Shown here one piece after another: positions 1 to 7,713 of a stretch of 64,000 bases of DNA. The translations under genes and the position numbers were made by a program. Origin of the DNA: Amycolatopsis sp. NBRC 101858 (GTDB lineage Bacteria; Actinomycetota; Actinomycetes; Mycobacteriales; Pseudonocardiaceae). Position 1 is the first letter of the stretch; every line of letters starts with the position of its first letter. The notes under the pieces are model-generated. The model was not told the origin of the DNA, made no database searches, and saw nothing but the letters and a program-made list of their open reading frames with translations. Location: positions 1,426,001 through 1,490,000 of the forward strand of contig NZ_BSTD01000002.1 in assembly GCF_030269325.1 (NCBI RefSeq), written 5' to 3'.

Positions 1-239
1 TACCAGACGGGGTGCTCCGGAGCGCCGCCCTTGGACGCCACCACGGCGTAGCTCCCGGCGTGCTCCACCCGCATCACCGGGGTGTAGCGCAGCTTGCCGG
101 ACTTCGCGCCGCGCAGCGTCAGCAGCACGATCGGCGACCCGAGCACCTCGATCCCGTCGGTCGTCCCGTTCGCCAGGATCCTCTCGGTCTGGTCGTGCAC
201 CCAGGCCGTGGGGCTGAATTCTGCGGTTTCCTCGGACAT
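1..239 (-). CDS. Nitroreductase/deazaflavin (F420)-dependent oxidoreductase, N-terminal part only
   Basis: This is the first 79 codons of a gene that runs off the left edge; the ATG is at 239. The protein begins MSEETAEFSPTAWV and contains the segment LRGAKSGKLRYTPVMRVE followed by VASKGGAPEHPVWY. These are characteristic of the small DDN/F420H2-dependent split-barrel proteins of actinobacteria, which reduce quinones, nitro compounds or other substrates using F420. The C-terminal part, which completes the cofactor pocket, is outside the window. It is transcribed leftward and is divergent from the membrane gene at 403. Family assignment is fairly firm; substrate unknown. Confidence 0.8.
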   Translation of the reverse strand, partial: MSEETAEFSPTAWVHDQTERILANGTTDGIEVLGSPIVLLTLRGAKSGKLRYTPVMRVEHAGSYAVVASKGGAPEHPVW

Positions 240-402
240 GCCCTAGATCAACACCGCGGATCCCGGCCTCATTCCCCGGTGTGACGCGCGCCGCCGCACC
301 AGCCTGCGGGAACGCCCGCCTTCCGTAGAATCACCGAAGAGCGCCGTCCGCACCGGCGGTGTCGACTCGGCAGGAAGGACCGGCCCGGACGGTGGTGTCG
401 TC

Positions 403-1077
403 GTGAGTGCGCCCGACCGCCGGAGCGGGCCGGGAACGCGACGCTGGGCCGATCTGCTGCAGTCGCCGCTGGTGCCGCCGGGCCGGCCGGTGCGGCGGGG
501 GTTCCAGCTGCTCACCGGGCTGGTGCTCTACGGGATCAGCGACGCGATGGTCGTGGCGGCCGGGCTGGGCGTCGAGCCGTGGGACGCACTCGCCCAGGGC
601 CTGACCCGCACCGCCGGCCTCAGCATCGGCGTCTGGACCAACCTGATCGGCGCGGCCGTGCTGCTGCTGTGGATCCCGCTGCGGCAGAAGCCGGGGCTGG
701 GCACGCTGTGCAACGTGCTGCTCGTCGGCACCTCGATGGACCTCACCCTGGCGCTGCTGCCGCCGTTCGGGCAGCTGTGGCTGCGCTGGGCCGTGCTGGT
801 CGCGGGCATCCTGCTCAACGGGTTCGCCACCGGCTGCTACATCGGCGCCCAGGCCGGACCGGGGCCGCGGGACGGGCTGATGACCGGGCTCGCCGAGCGC
901 GGGCACCCGATCTGGGCGGTGCGCTGGGGCATCGAGATCGCGGTGCTGGTGATCGGGTTCCTGCTCGGCGCGACCGTGGGCATCGGGACCGTCCTGTACG
1001 CCTGCGCGATCGGGCCGCTGGCCCACCTGTTCATGCCGCTGCTGGACATGGGGCGGGGCAAGGGAAAGCCGGACTAG
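403..1077 (+). CDS. YczE/YitT-like integral membrane protein
   Basis: A 224-residue polytopic membrane protein with about five hydrophobic segments, starting around residues 36-55, 78-92, 125-145 and 180-210. The conserved stretches GVEPWDAL, SIGVWTNL and GPGPRDGLMTGL match the YczE/YyaS/YitT family. In Bacillus, YczE acts next to Sfp and surfactin genes, but its biochemical role is not known. The GTG at 403 is chosen because translation from it gives a short polar N-terminus before the first membrane segment. Its stop (1075-1077) overlaps the stop of the convergent hydrolase gene by three bases, so there is no room for a terminator. Whether it belongs to the neighbouring biosynthetic locus is unclear. 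Confidence 0.75.
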   Translation: MSAPDRRSGPGTRRWADLLQSPLVPPGRPVRRGFQLLTGLVLYGISDAMVVAAGLGVEPWDALAQGLTRTAGLSIGVWTNLIGAAVLLLWIPLRQKPGLGTLCNVLLVGTSMDLTLALLPPFGQLWLRWAVLVAGILLNGFATGCYIGAQAGPGPRDGLMTGLAERGHPIWAVRWGIEIAVLVIGFLLGATVGIGTVLYACAIGPLAHLFMPLLDMGRGKGKPD

Positions 1078-1820
1078 CCGGCCTCGGCGAGGTGACGGCC
1101 GGCGGCGAAGCGGGCGGCAGCCCCGAACTCGCGGAAGAGCGCGGCGGAGACCGGGTCCGTGCCCGCGTACCACTCCGGATGCCATTGCACGGCCAGGCAG
1201 AAACCCGCCGGAGCCCGCGCCGAGACGGCCTCGACCACGCCGTCGGCGGACACCGCTTCCACCCGCAGGTCCGGGGCGACCCGGTCGATGGCCTGGTGGT
1301 GCAGCGAGTTGACCGGGACGGCCGAGGTGCCGAGCAGCCGCCGCAGCACGCCGCCCTCGCGGAGACTGACCTCGTGGGCGGGCAGGTACTGCCGGTCCCG
1401 GGGCTCCGCGAGGTCCTCGCGGTGGTCGTCGCCGGGCAGGTCGCGCAGCGTGCCGCCCAGGGCGACGTTCAGCTCCTGCAGCCCGCGGCAGATCCCCAGC
1501 ACCGGCAGCTTCGCCCGCAACGCGGCGGGCAGCAGCCGCAGCGCGAACTCGTCGCGGTCCGGGTCCGCCGGGGCGAGCCGGGGTGAACCGCCGTAGCGGG
1601 CGGGCTGCACGTCGGTCTGGTGGCCGCCGACCACGACGCCGTCGAACCGGTCCAGCAGCTCCGCGAGGTAGGGCGCCGGGCCGCCGACGACGGCCACGGC
1701 GCAGCCGGAAACCTCTTCGAGGGCCCGGACGTAGACCTCGCGCACGGCGACGTGCGACACGTCGTCGACCACCTCCGCCGACGCGGCCAGCGCGATCAGC
1801 GGGCGGCTCACCGCGCGCAT
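1074..1820 (-). CDS. Class I glutamine-amidotransferase-like gamma-glutamyl hydrolase (PuuD family)
   Basis: A 248-residue protein matching gamma-glutamyl-gamma-aminobutyrate hydrolase (PuuD). That enzyme cleaves the isopeptide bond of gamma-Glu-GABA through a Cys-His-Glu triad. The nucleophile elbow GICRGLQELNVALGG, the HHQAI segment and the C-terminal QWHPEW (His and Glu) are all present, so the enzyme looks active. It is the last gene of a four-gene leftward operon and its ATG at 1820 overlaps the upstream stop by 13 bases. In butirosin synthesis a gamma-glutamyl cap on an ACP-bound amino acid is removed by BtrG. This unrelated hydrolase could do the same job for the divergent carrier-protein operon; that role is inference. 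Confidence 0.75.
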   Translation of the reverse strand: MRAVSRPLIALAASAEVVDDVSHVAVREVYVRALEEVSGCAVAVVGGPAPYLAELLDRFDGVVVGGHQTDVQPARYGGSPRLAPADPDRDEFALRLLPAALRAKLPVLGICRGLQELNVALGGTLRDLPGDDHREDLAEPRDRQYLPAHEVSLREGGVLRRLLGTSAVPVNSLHHQAIDRVAPDLRVEAVSADGVVEAVSARAPAGFCLAVQWHPEWYAGTDPVSAALFREFGAAARFAAGRHLAEAG

Positions 1821-3145
1821 TCCAACGCCCGGGCGAGGTCTTCCAGCAGGTCGTCGGGGTGTTCCAACCCCAGCGACAACCGGATCGAACCCGGCGTCAC
1901 CCCCGCCGCGAGCTGGTCGGCCACCGGCAGCTGGGCGTGGGTCGTCGATGCGGGGTGCGTGGCCAGGGACCGGACGTCCCCGATGTTGGTCACGTGCGCG
2001 AACAGGCGGAGGGCTTCGATGAACCGGCTGCCCGCCTCCTGCCCGCCGACGAGCTCGAACTGCACCAGCGGACCGCCGTTGCCGCCGAGGTAGCGCCGCA
2101 ACAGCTCCTCCTGCTCGCCGCCGGCCAGGCTCGGGTGGCGAACCGATTCGACCGCCGGGTGCGCGCCGAGGAACCGCGCCACGGCGGCCGCGTTCTCCCC
2201 GTGCGCCCGCATCCGCAGCGGCAGCGTCTCGATGCCCTGGATGAGCAGGAAAGCGTTGAACGGGCTGAGGCACGGCCCGAGGTCGCGCACCATCGTTTCC
2301 CGCGCCTTGAGCAGGTACGGGCTGCGGCCCAGCGCGCTGTCGAGCCCGGCGCCCTCCTCCGTCCACACCGCGCCGCCGTGCGCGGCGTCGGGTTCGGTGA
2401 GCAGCGGGTGCCGGTCGGCGTGGCGGGTCCAGTCGAACGTGCCCCCGTCCACGATGAGGCCGCCCAGCGCACTGCCGTGCCCGCCGATGTACTTCGTCGC
2501 CGAGTACACCAGGATGTTCGCCCCGAACTCCAGCGGGTTGCAGACCATCGGGAGCAAGGTGTTGTCCAGCACCAAAGGCACCCCGGCCTGCTCGGCGAGC
2601 CCGGCGACGTCCTCGATCGGGAAGATGCGCAGCTTGGGGTTGGGCAGGGTTTCCCCGAAGTAGCACCGGGTGCGCTCGTCGGTGGCGGCGGCGAAGTTCT
2701 TCGGGTCCTCCGGGCTGACGAACCGGGTCTCGACGCCGAACCGGGCGAAGGTGTTGGCCAGCAGGTTCCACGTGCCGCCGTAGAGCTCGTCGGAGCTGAC
2801 GATGTTGTCCCCGGCCTGGCACAGGTTGAGCAGCGCGACGGTGGTCGCGGCCTGGCCGGAGGAGACGGCCAGCGCCGCCGGGGCGCCGTCGAGCCCCGCG
2901 ATGCGCGCTTCGAGCACGTCGCACGTGGGGTTGTTGAGGCGGGTGTAGGCGTGGCCGTCCTCGCTGAGGTCGAAGATGCCCGCGGCGGCACCGGTCCCGG
3001 GCAGCTCGTAGGCGGCCGTCTGGAAGATGGGGGTGATCACCGGGGCGGTCGGGCCGGTGCGCAGCTCGGCGCCCGCGTGCAGCACCGCGGACTCGCGCCG
3101 CCGGTAGTCCTTCGGCGCGCTGGCGGCTCTCTCAGTGACCGGCAT
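1808..3145 (-). CDS. Cys/Met-metabolism PLP enzyme, O-acetylhomoserine sulfhydrylase (MetY)-like
   Basis: A 445-residue fold-type I PLP enzyme of the Cys/Met metabolism family. Visible hallmarks are SSGQAATTVALLNL, the PLP-lysine motif SATKYIGGHGSALGG near residue 220, and the C-terminal PGSIRLSLGLEHPDDL. Length and motifs fit O-acetylhomoserine aminocarboxypropyltransferases. These make homocysteine; relatives in secondary metabolism (Fub7, CndF) use the same vinylglycine intermediate for gamma-substitution with carbon nucleophiles. The ATG at 3145 is chosen because GAGGGAG lies 7 bases upstream and the 5' end overlaps the desaturase stop by 14 bases. Its place in a putative biosynthetic operon makes a tailoring role as likely as methionine synthesis. 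Confidence 0.75.
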   Translation of the reverse strand: MPVTERAASAPKDYRRRESAVLHAGAELRTGPTAPVITPIFQTAAYELPGTGAAAGIFDLSEDGHAYTRLNNPTCDVLEARIAGLDGAPAALAVSSGQAATTVALLNLCQAGDNIVSSDELYGGTWNLLANTFARFGVETRFVSPEDPKNFAAATDERTRCYFGETLPNPKLRIFPIEDVAGLAEQAGVPLVLDNTLLPMVCNPLEFGANILVYSATKYIGGHGSALGGLIVDGGTFDWTRHADRHPLLTEPDAAHGGAVWTEEGAGLDSALGRSPYLLKARETMVRDLGPCLSPFNAFLLIQGIETLPLRMRAHGENAAAVARFLGAHPAVESVRHPSLAGGEQEELLRRYLGGNGGPLVQFELVGGQEAGSRFIEALRLFAHVTNIGDVRSLATHPASTTHAQLPVADQLAAGVTPGSIRLSLGLEHPDDLLEDLARALECAR

Positions 3146-4187
3146 GGGCGTACTCCCTCGCTTCGGACATGGACGTGACGATCGCGGTGACGGCGCTGGG
3201 CTGCCCCTGCGGCCCCCGGGTGAACAACCCACCCAGCACGGCGTCGACCGCGGCGTAGTCCGGGTCGGCCAGCCGCACCTGCCGTGCCTTGCCGAGGTTC
3301 CAGAACGGCGTGCGCGGATCGAGGTGGTGTTCCAGGTGGTAGTTGTCGTTGTGGATGCCGGTGAGGAACTTCTCCCAGCCGCGGCTCTTGCGGTTGCGCG
3401 TCATGTACAGGTCGGTCCGCGAGTCCCGCACGAGCGGGGTGTGCTCGGACAGCTCGATGTACCAGCCCAGGATCTGGAAGCTCGTCAGGTAGGGCACGAA
3501 CCAGAACAGCAGCAGCTCCGTCGTCCAGCCCCGCAACCAGCAGACGCCGGCGACGACGGCCCAGAACGTCCAGAACCCGATGCGGTCGAGCATCCGCTTG
3601 CGGGGCTGCACCGGAGAGGCTTCCCGGGAGCGGCCCTCCCGCAGCACCCGGTACCGGTTGCGCACCAGGTACCGCAGGTAGGCCCAGGTCTGCGTGCCGA
3701 ACAACGGCATCAGCACCACCCGGCGGACGTAGGCCCGCGGCGACGCCGCCCGGTAGGCGCCCTGCTCGATGAAGAACCGCAGGTCCGGGTCCTGGTCCGG
3801 ATCGCCCAGCCGCGGGTGGTGGGTGAAGACGTGCGAAACCTTGTACGCGTAGTGCTGCTGGAAGATCGGGTAGGCGGTGAGCACGGTGCCGAGCAGCATC
3901 CGCACCCGGTGGTCGGCCGCGCCGACGCCGTGGGCGCAGTCGTGCAGGATCGTGGACAGCCCCCGCTGGCGGGCGCCGATGACCAGCGCCGCCAGCGGGT
4001 AGCACCACCACGAAACCGCGACGCACAGCCACACGCACGCCGCGATCCAGCAGGCGTCCTCGAGCCAGGCCAGCCCGGCGTGCCAGTTGTCGCTGCGGTT
4101 GAGGGGTTTCATCCGGGCCCGGACTTCGCCGGGGAAGCGGTGCATCCGGTACCGCTTCCCGTCATAGGCCCATTCGGTGTCCGCCAC
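3132..4187 (-). CDS. Membrane fatty-acid desaturase/hydroxylase family protein
   Basis: A 351-residue membrane di-iron enzyme. Three histidine clusters characteristic of acyl desaturases are visible: HDCAHG near residue 80, HVFTHH near residue 118 and HNDNYHLEHH near residue 275. They are set between hydrophobic segments. The family introduces double bonds, hydroxyl groups or other oxidations into lipid-like or carrier-bound substrates. The GTG at 4187 follows GGGAGGA at a normal distance. It is the second gene of the leftward operon, 14 bases behind the aldo-keto reductase, and overlaps the MetY-like gene. The substrate cannot be read from sequence; a carrier-bound or small-molecule substrate linked to the adjacent operon is inferred. 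Confidence 0.8.
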   Translation of the reverse strand: MADTEWAYDGKRYRMHRFPGEVRARMKPLNRSDNWHAGLAWLEDACWIAACVWLCVAVSWWCYPLAALVIGARQRGLSTILHDCAHGVGAADHRVRMLLGTVLTAYPIFQQHYAYKVSHVFTHHPRLGDPDQDPDLRFFIEQGAYRAASPRAYVRRVVLMPLFGTQTWAYLRYLVRNRYRVLREGRSREASPVQPRKRMLDRIGFWTFWAVVAGVCWLRGWTTELLLFWFVPYLTSFQILGWYIELSEHTPLVRDSRTDLYMTRNRKSRGWEKFLTGIHNDNYHLEHHLDPRTPFWNLGKARQVRLADPDYAAVDAVLGGLFTRGPQGQPSAVTAIVTSMSEAREYAHAGH

Positions 4188-4201
4188 GGGTCCTCCCCGG
4201 C

Positions 4202-5203
4202 TCAGACGAGGGCCGTCAGCGGCACGCCGATGAACGTCGGGTCGAAGCGGCTGACGCCGTCGAGCAGTTCGTCGATCTTGGCCATGACACCGGGCTCGAG
4301 CACGACGTCGGCGGCCTTGAGGTTGTCCGTGAGCTGCTCGGGGCGCGAGGCGCCGGTGATCGCGGAGGTGACGTTGGGGTTCTGCAGCACCCAGGCGAGG
4401 GCCAGCTGCGCCATGGTGAGGCCGAGCTGCTCGGCGACCGGGCGCAGTTCCTGCACCTTGCGGAGCACGTCGTCCTGCAACCAGCGGACCATGTAGCCGC
4501 TGCCCTCGCCGTCGGTGGCGCGGGAGCCTGCGGGCGGGCGCTTGCCGGGCAGGTACTTGCCGGTCAGCACCCCCTGCGCCATCGGCGACCAGACGAGCTG
4601 GCCCATGCCCTCGCGCTCGCAGGCCGGGATGACCTGGGCCTCGATGACCCGCCACAGCATCGAGTACTGCGTCTGGCTGCCGACCAGCGGGACCCGCAGT
4701 TCGCGGGCCAGCGCGGCGGCGCGGGTGATCTGCTCGGCGGTCCACTCCGAGACGCCGACGTAGAGGACCTTGCCCTGGCGCACCAGGTCGGCGAAGGCCA
4801 GCATGGTCTCCTCCAGCTCGACCGTGGGGTCGAACTGGTGGGCCTGGTAGAGGTCGAGGTAGTCGGTCCCGAGCCGGCGCAGGGAGCCGTGCGCGGACTC
4901 CATGATGTGCTTGCGGCCCAGGCCCTGGTCGTTGGGGCCGCCGGGGCCGGTCGGCCAGTACACCTTGGTGCAGATCTCCAGGCTTTCCCGGCGCCGGCCC
5001 GACAGCGCGCGCCCCAGCACCTCTTCGGCACGGGTGTTCGCGTACATGTCGGCGGTGTCGAAGGTGGTGATCCCGGCGTCGAGCGCCGCTTCCACGCATT
5101 TCTTCGCTTGTTCTTCGGCCACCTGCGATCCGTGGGTGATCCAGTTGCCGTACGAAATCCTGCTGAGTGAGAGGCCGCTGCGGCCCAGTCGACGATGTTC
5201 CAT
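4202..5203 (-). CDS. Aldo-keto reductase, voltage-gated K+ channel beta-subunit-like subfamily
   Basis: A 333-residue NAD(P)H-dependent TIM-barrel oxidoreductase. The catalytic tetrad is recognisable: Asp and Tyr in DTADMY, Lys in ICTKVYWPTG and His in YQAHQFD. The C-terminal SAITGASRPEQL cofactor loop is also present. Relatives (YghZ, channel beta subunits) reduce aldehydes and ketones. The ATG at 5203 is preferred over a GTG at 5215 because GGAG then lies 11 bases upstream, whereas it would abut the GTG. It is the first gene of the leftward four-gene operon and is divergent from the ProA-like gene across a 223-base, relatively AT-rich gap. It could reduce the semialdehyde made by the ProA-like enzyme; that link is inference. 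Confidence 0.85.
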   Translation of the reverse strand: MEHRRLGRSGLSLSRISYGNWITHGSQVAEEQAKKCVEAALDAGITTFDTADMYANTRAEEVLGRALSGRRRESLEICTKVYWPTGPGGPNDQGLGRKHIMESAHGSLRRLGTDYLDLYQAHQFDPTVELEETMLAFADLVRQGKVLYVGVSEWTAEQITRAAALARELRVPLVGSQTQYSMLWRVIEAQVIPACEREGMGQLVWSPMAQGVLTGKYLPGKRPPAGSRATDGEGSGYMVRWLQDDVLRKVQELRPVAEQLGLTMAQLALAWVLQNPNVTSAITGASRPEQLTDNLKAADVVLEPGVMAKIDELLDGVSRFDPTFIGVPLTALV

Positions 5204-5426
5204 GCCGCACGACACTCCAAGGAATTTTCTGCTTAGTCAACGTTTAAAACCGCGGAAAAGGGTGCCGTCGATGGGGTCATAGAACATAGTGATGAGGCCA
5301 TCAACGGGTCCATGATCACCATTGTCCCGGCTATTTTCCGGTGGGAGCGTGAGGCATCTGCCGGAGAAATCACCGGAATCGCCGCGGAGTCGAGCGGCTG
5401 GAATCCGGTTCGAGATCGGGAGAACA
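5204..5426. promoter_or_regulatory. Divergent promoter region of the two biosynthetic operons
   Basis: This 223-base gap separates the leftward aldo-keto reductase operon from the rightward ProA-like operon and must carry both promoters. Two patches, about 5220-5265 and 5275-5340, are clearly richer in A and T than the flanking genes. The minus strand has TTGACT near 5240, but I cannot place a convincing -10 partner. No clean LysR-type inverted repeat was identified, so control by the LysR gene at the far end of the locus is only inferred. Confidence 0.5.
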
Positions 5427-6692
5427 ATGGTTGACAAGATCGTCAGTGCCGCACGGGCGGCGACCGTGGCGGCACCGCCGCTGGGCACCGAAGCGTACGG
5501 GCGTTTCTGCACCGGGCTGGCCCACCGGCTGACCGCGGCGTGGCCGCGGATCCGCGCGGCGAACGACGCCGACGTGGCCCGGGCGCGGGAACGAGGAATG
5601 CCCGACGTGCTCGTCGACCGGCTGCGGCTGACCGATGACCACCTCGACGGGCTGGTGACCCTCACCTCGACCGTCGCCGAAGAGATGCGCGAACTCACCC
5701 ACCGCCCACCGGGCACCCCGATCGGCGACTGGGGCGTGCGGCACCGCGTGCCACGGCCGCTGGGCGTGGTGCTGATGATCTTCGAGGCCCGCCCGACCGT
5801 CACCGTCGAGGGCGCGCTGCTCAACGTCGCGGCCGGCAACGCGGTGCTCCTGCGTGGTGGCAAGGAGATCGCGGGGACCAACGCCGCGCTCGGCGCCGCC
5901 GTCGCCGCCGCGCTGGCGGACGCGGAACTGCCCGCGGGCCTGGTCACCGTGCTGGACGACCCCAGCCGGGCGCTGCTGCGCGAACTGCTGCGCCGGCCCG
6001 GCGAGATCGACGTGCTCATCCCGCGCGGAAGCGCGTCCCTGGTCGACTACTGCCACAGCGCGAGCACCATCCCGGTGCTGGCGAGCGGCGGCGGGGTCAA
6101 CCACCTCTACGTGCACCGCAGCGCGGACCTGGCGCAGGCCGTCGAGATCGCGCTGGACAGCAAGCTGCCCGCCCCGGCCGGCTGCACCTCCCTGGAGATC
6201 GCGCTGGTCGACCGGCCGGTGGCCGACGAGTTCGTGGCGGCGCTGCTCGACGGTGCCCGCCGCGACGGCCGGCCGCTGACCGTGCGAGCCGGCGAAGGAC
6301 TCCGACGACCGGAGACCACCGGGCAGTGGCGGGTGGAGGCGCTGGGCGAACACGACCTGGGCCGGGAGTTCCTCGACAGCACGATCGGCGTGGTGGCGGT
6401 GGACTCCCCGGGCGAGGCGGTGGCGTTCGTCCAGCGGTACGGCTCCGGGCACAGCGAGGCGATCGCCGCCACCGACCCGGCGGCCATCAGCGAGTTCACC
6501 GACCGGGTGGACGCGGCCACGATCGTCGTCAACGGGTCCCTCCGGCTCAACGACGGGCCGACGCTGGAACTGGGCTCGGAGATCGCGATCAGCACCAGCA
6601 GGCTGCACGCCCGCGGGCCGATCACCTTGGCCGCGCTGGTGAACTACTGCTGGGTGGTCGAGGCCGGCGGCCGGCTGCGCGAGGCGAGCTGA
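5427..6692 (+). CDS. Gamma-glutamyl phosphate reductase-like (ProA family) dehydrogenase
   Basis: A 421-residue member of the ProA branch of the aldehyde dehydrogenase superfamily. ProA reduces gamma-glutamyl phosphate to glutamate semialdehyde with NADPH. Family landmarks are RVPRPLGVVLMIFEARPTVT, LLRGGKEI, IPRGSASLV and the catalytic cysteine in PAGCTSLEIALVD; GSGHSEAI and SRLHARGP close the domain. The length equals ordinary ProA, but no kinase gene (proB) is adjacent and the gene heads a carrier-protein operon, so it may be a dedicated copy acting on a modified substrate. The ATG at 5427 has GGGAG six bases upstream. The stop overlaps the thioesterase start as TGATG. Confidence 0.85.
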   Translation: MVDKIVSAARAATVAAPPLGTEAYGRFCTGLAHRLTAAWPRIRAANDADVARARERGMPDVLVDRLRLTDDHLDGLVTLTSTVAEEMRELTHRPPGTPIGDWGVRHRVPRPLGVVLMIFEARPTVTVEGALLNVAAGNAVLLRGGKEIAGTNAALGAAVAAALADAELPAGLVTVLDDPSRALLRELLRRPGEIDVLIPRGSASLVDYCHSASTIPVLASGGGVNHLYVHRSADLAQAVEIALDSKLPAPAGCTSLEIALVDRPVADEFVAALLDGARRDGRPLTVRAGEGLRRPETTGQWRVEALGEHDLGREFLDSTIGVVAVDSPGEAVAFVQRYGSGHSEAIAATDPAAISEFTDRVDAATIVVNGSLRLNDGPTLELGSEIAISTSRLHARGPITLAALVNYCWVVEAGGRLREAS

Positions 6693-7432
6693 TGCCCGCC
6701 CCGGCGCGGCCGCCGCTGCTGCTCCCCCTCAGCCCGCGTCCGCACGCGTCGCAGGCGGTGCTCGTGCACCCCGGCGGGGGCGGCCTGGGCCCGTACACGC
6801 CGCTGGCCCTGCGGCTGGCCCGGCGTGGCGGGGTGAGCGGGATCCGCGCCAGCGGCCTGTTCGCCGGCGAGCGGCCCGACTCCGACGTCGACGCGATGAC
6901 GCGGCGGTACCTGCCGTTGCTGGACACCCTGCCCCGCCGGCCCGACCTGCTGGTGGGCTGGTCCATGGGCGGCGTCCTCGCCTGGGAGCTCGGCGCGCGG
7001 CTCGCCGCGACCGGCCCGGCCCCGGCGGTGGTGATGATCGACAGCTTCACCAGCCGGGACGAGTTCCGCACCGCGGGACAGCGGCACGCGGTCGTCGAGC
7101 GGATCATGCGCTCGGTGCACGCCCGGGTCGCACCCCGGGACCAGCCCTGGGCCGAGACCACCGCGCACGCCCACGTCACCGCGTCCGGCCGGCACCGGGT
7201 GCGGAGCACCCACCCCGGCCCCGCGCTGCTGATGGCGTGCGCGAGCCCGCACCGCCGCACCCAGGTCGAGAACTGGGCCCGGTTGTCCGGGCGGCTGCGC
7301 GTGCGCGAACTGGACTGCGGCCACTTCGACGTGTTCGGCCGGAAAGCGCTCCCCGACGTACTGGACCACCTCGGCGAGTTCCTCGCCGAAGAACGAACCC
7401 GATCCCCGCAATCCCTTGGAGGGCAACGATGA
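6692..7432 (+). CDS. Type II thioesterase-like alpha/beta hydrolase
   Basis: A 246-residue alpha/beta hydrolase similar to the thioesterase domains and stand-alone thioesterases of NRPS/PKS systems. The N-terminal HPGGGGLGPYTPLALRL is the usual first strand and oxyanion region. The nucleophile elbow is GWSMGG near residue 92, and a late histidine sits in CGHFDVFG. Such enzymes release an acyl group from a phosphopantetheine arm or clear misprimed carriers; here the carriers would be the stand-alone ACPs that follow. It is translationally coupled on both sides: TGATG with the ProA-like gene and ATGA with the ACP. Editing versus product-release function cannot be told apart. Confidence 0.8.
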   Translation: MPAPARPPLLLPLSPRPHASQAVLVHPGGGGLGPYTPLALRLARRGGVSGIRASGLFAGERPDSDVDAMTRRYLPLLDTLPRRPDLLVGWSMGGVLAWELGARLAATGPAPAVVMIDSFTSRDEFRTAGQRHAVVERIMRSVHARVAPRDQPWAETTAHAHVTASGRHRVRSTHPGPALLMACASPHRRTQVENWARLSGRLRVRELDCGHFDVFGRKALPDVLDHLGEFLAEERTRSPQSLGGQR

Positions 7433-7713
7433 CAACCGGACCCGACCACACGGCGGTCGCCGACTCGGTCAAGCGCGTGGTGATCGCCGAATCCCGGCTT
7501 TCCCTGGAACCGGACCAGATCCAGGACGACGAGCCGCTCAGCGGCGACCTGCTGCGCGTCAACTCGATGGGGTTCGTCGGCATGCTGGTGCGCCTCGAGG
7601 ACGAGCTCGACGTGACCCTGCCCGACGACCTCTTCGTCGGCCGCACGTTCAAGACGGTCGACGACCTCGTCGAAGTCGTCGCCGAAGGCACTCGCGAAAC
7701 GGAGGCCCTGTGA
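7429..7713 (+). CDS. Stand-alone acyl carrier protein 1 (BtrI-like)
   Basis: A 94-residue acidic helical carrier protein. The phosphopantetheine attachment serine lies in LLRVNSMGFVGMLVRLED near residue 43. It is followed by the second-helix pattern VTLPDDLFVGRTFKTVDDL seen in free-standing ACPs. The NSMG site replaces the commoner DSL, as in several amino-acyl carrier proteins. The ATG at 7429 is preceded by TTGGAGGG and overlaps the thioesterase stop. It probably carries an amino acid thioester for the neighbouring PLP, ligase and flavin enzymes. This is supported by gene content; the attached residue is unknown. Confidence 0.9.
   Translation: MTTGPDHTAVADSVKRVVIAESRLSLEPDQIQDDEPLSGDLLRVNSMGFVGMLVRLEDELDVTLPDDLFVGRTFKTVDDLVEVVAEGTRETEAL

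Noticed and set aside
1583..3178. Long plus-strand frame opposite the MetY-like and PuuD-like genes
   Set aside because: The product has no recognisable motif, whereas the opposite strand encodes two complete enzymes with catalytic residues and ribosome sites.
5427..6692. Calling the ProA-like gene housekeeping proline synthesis
   Set aside because: No proB or other proline gene is adjacent, and it is translationally coupled to a thioesterase and ACP. A dedicated copy is more likely, although enzymatic identity with ProA is not excluded.
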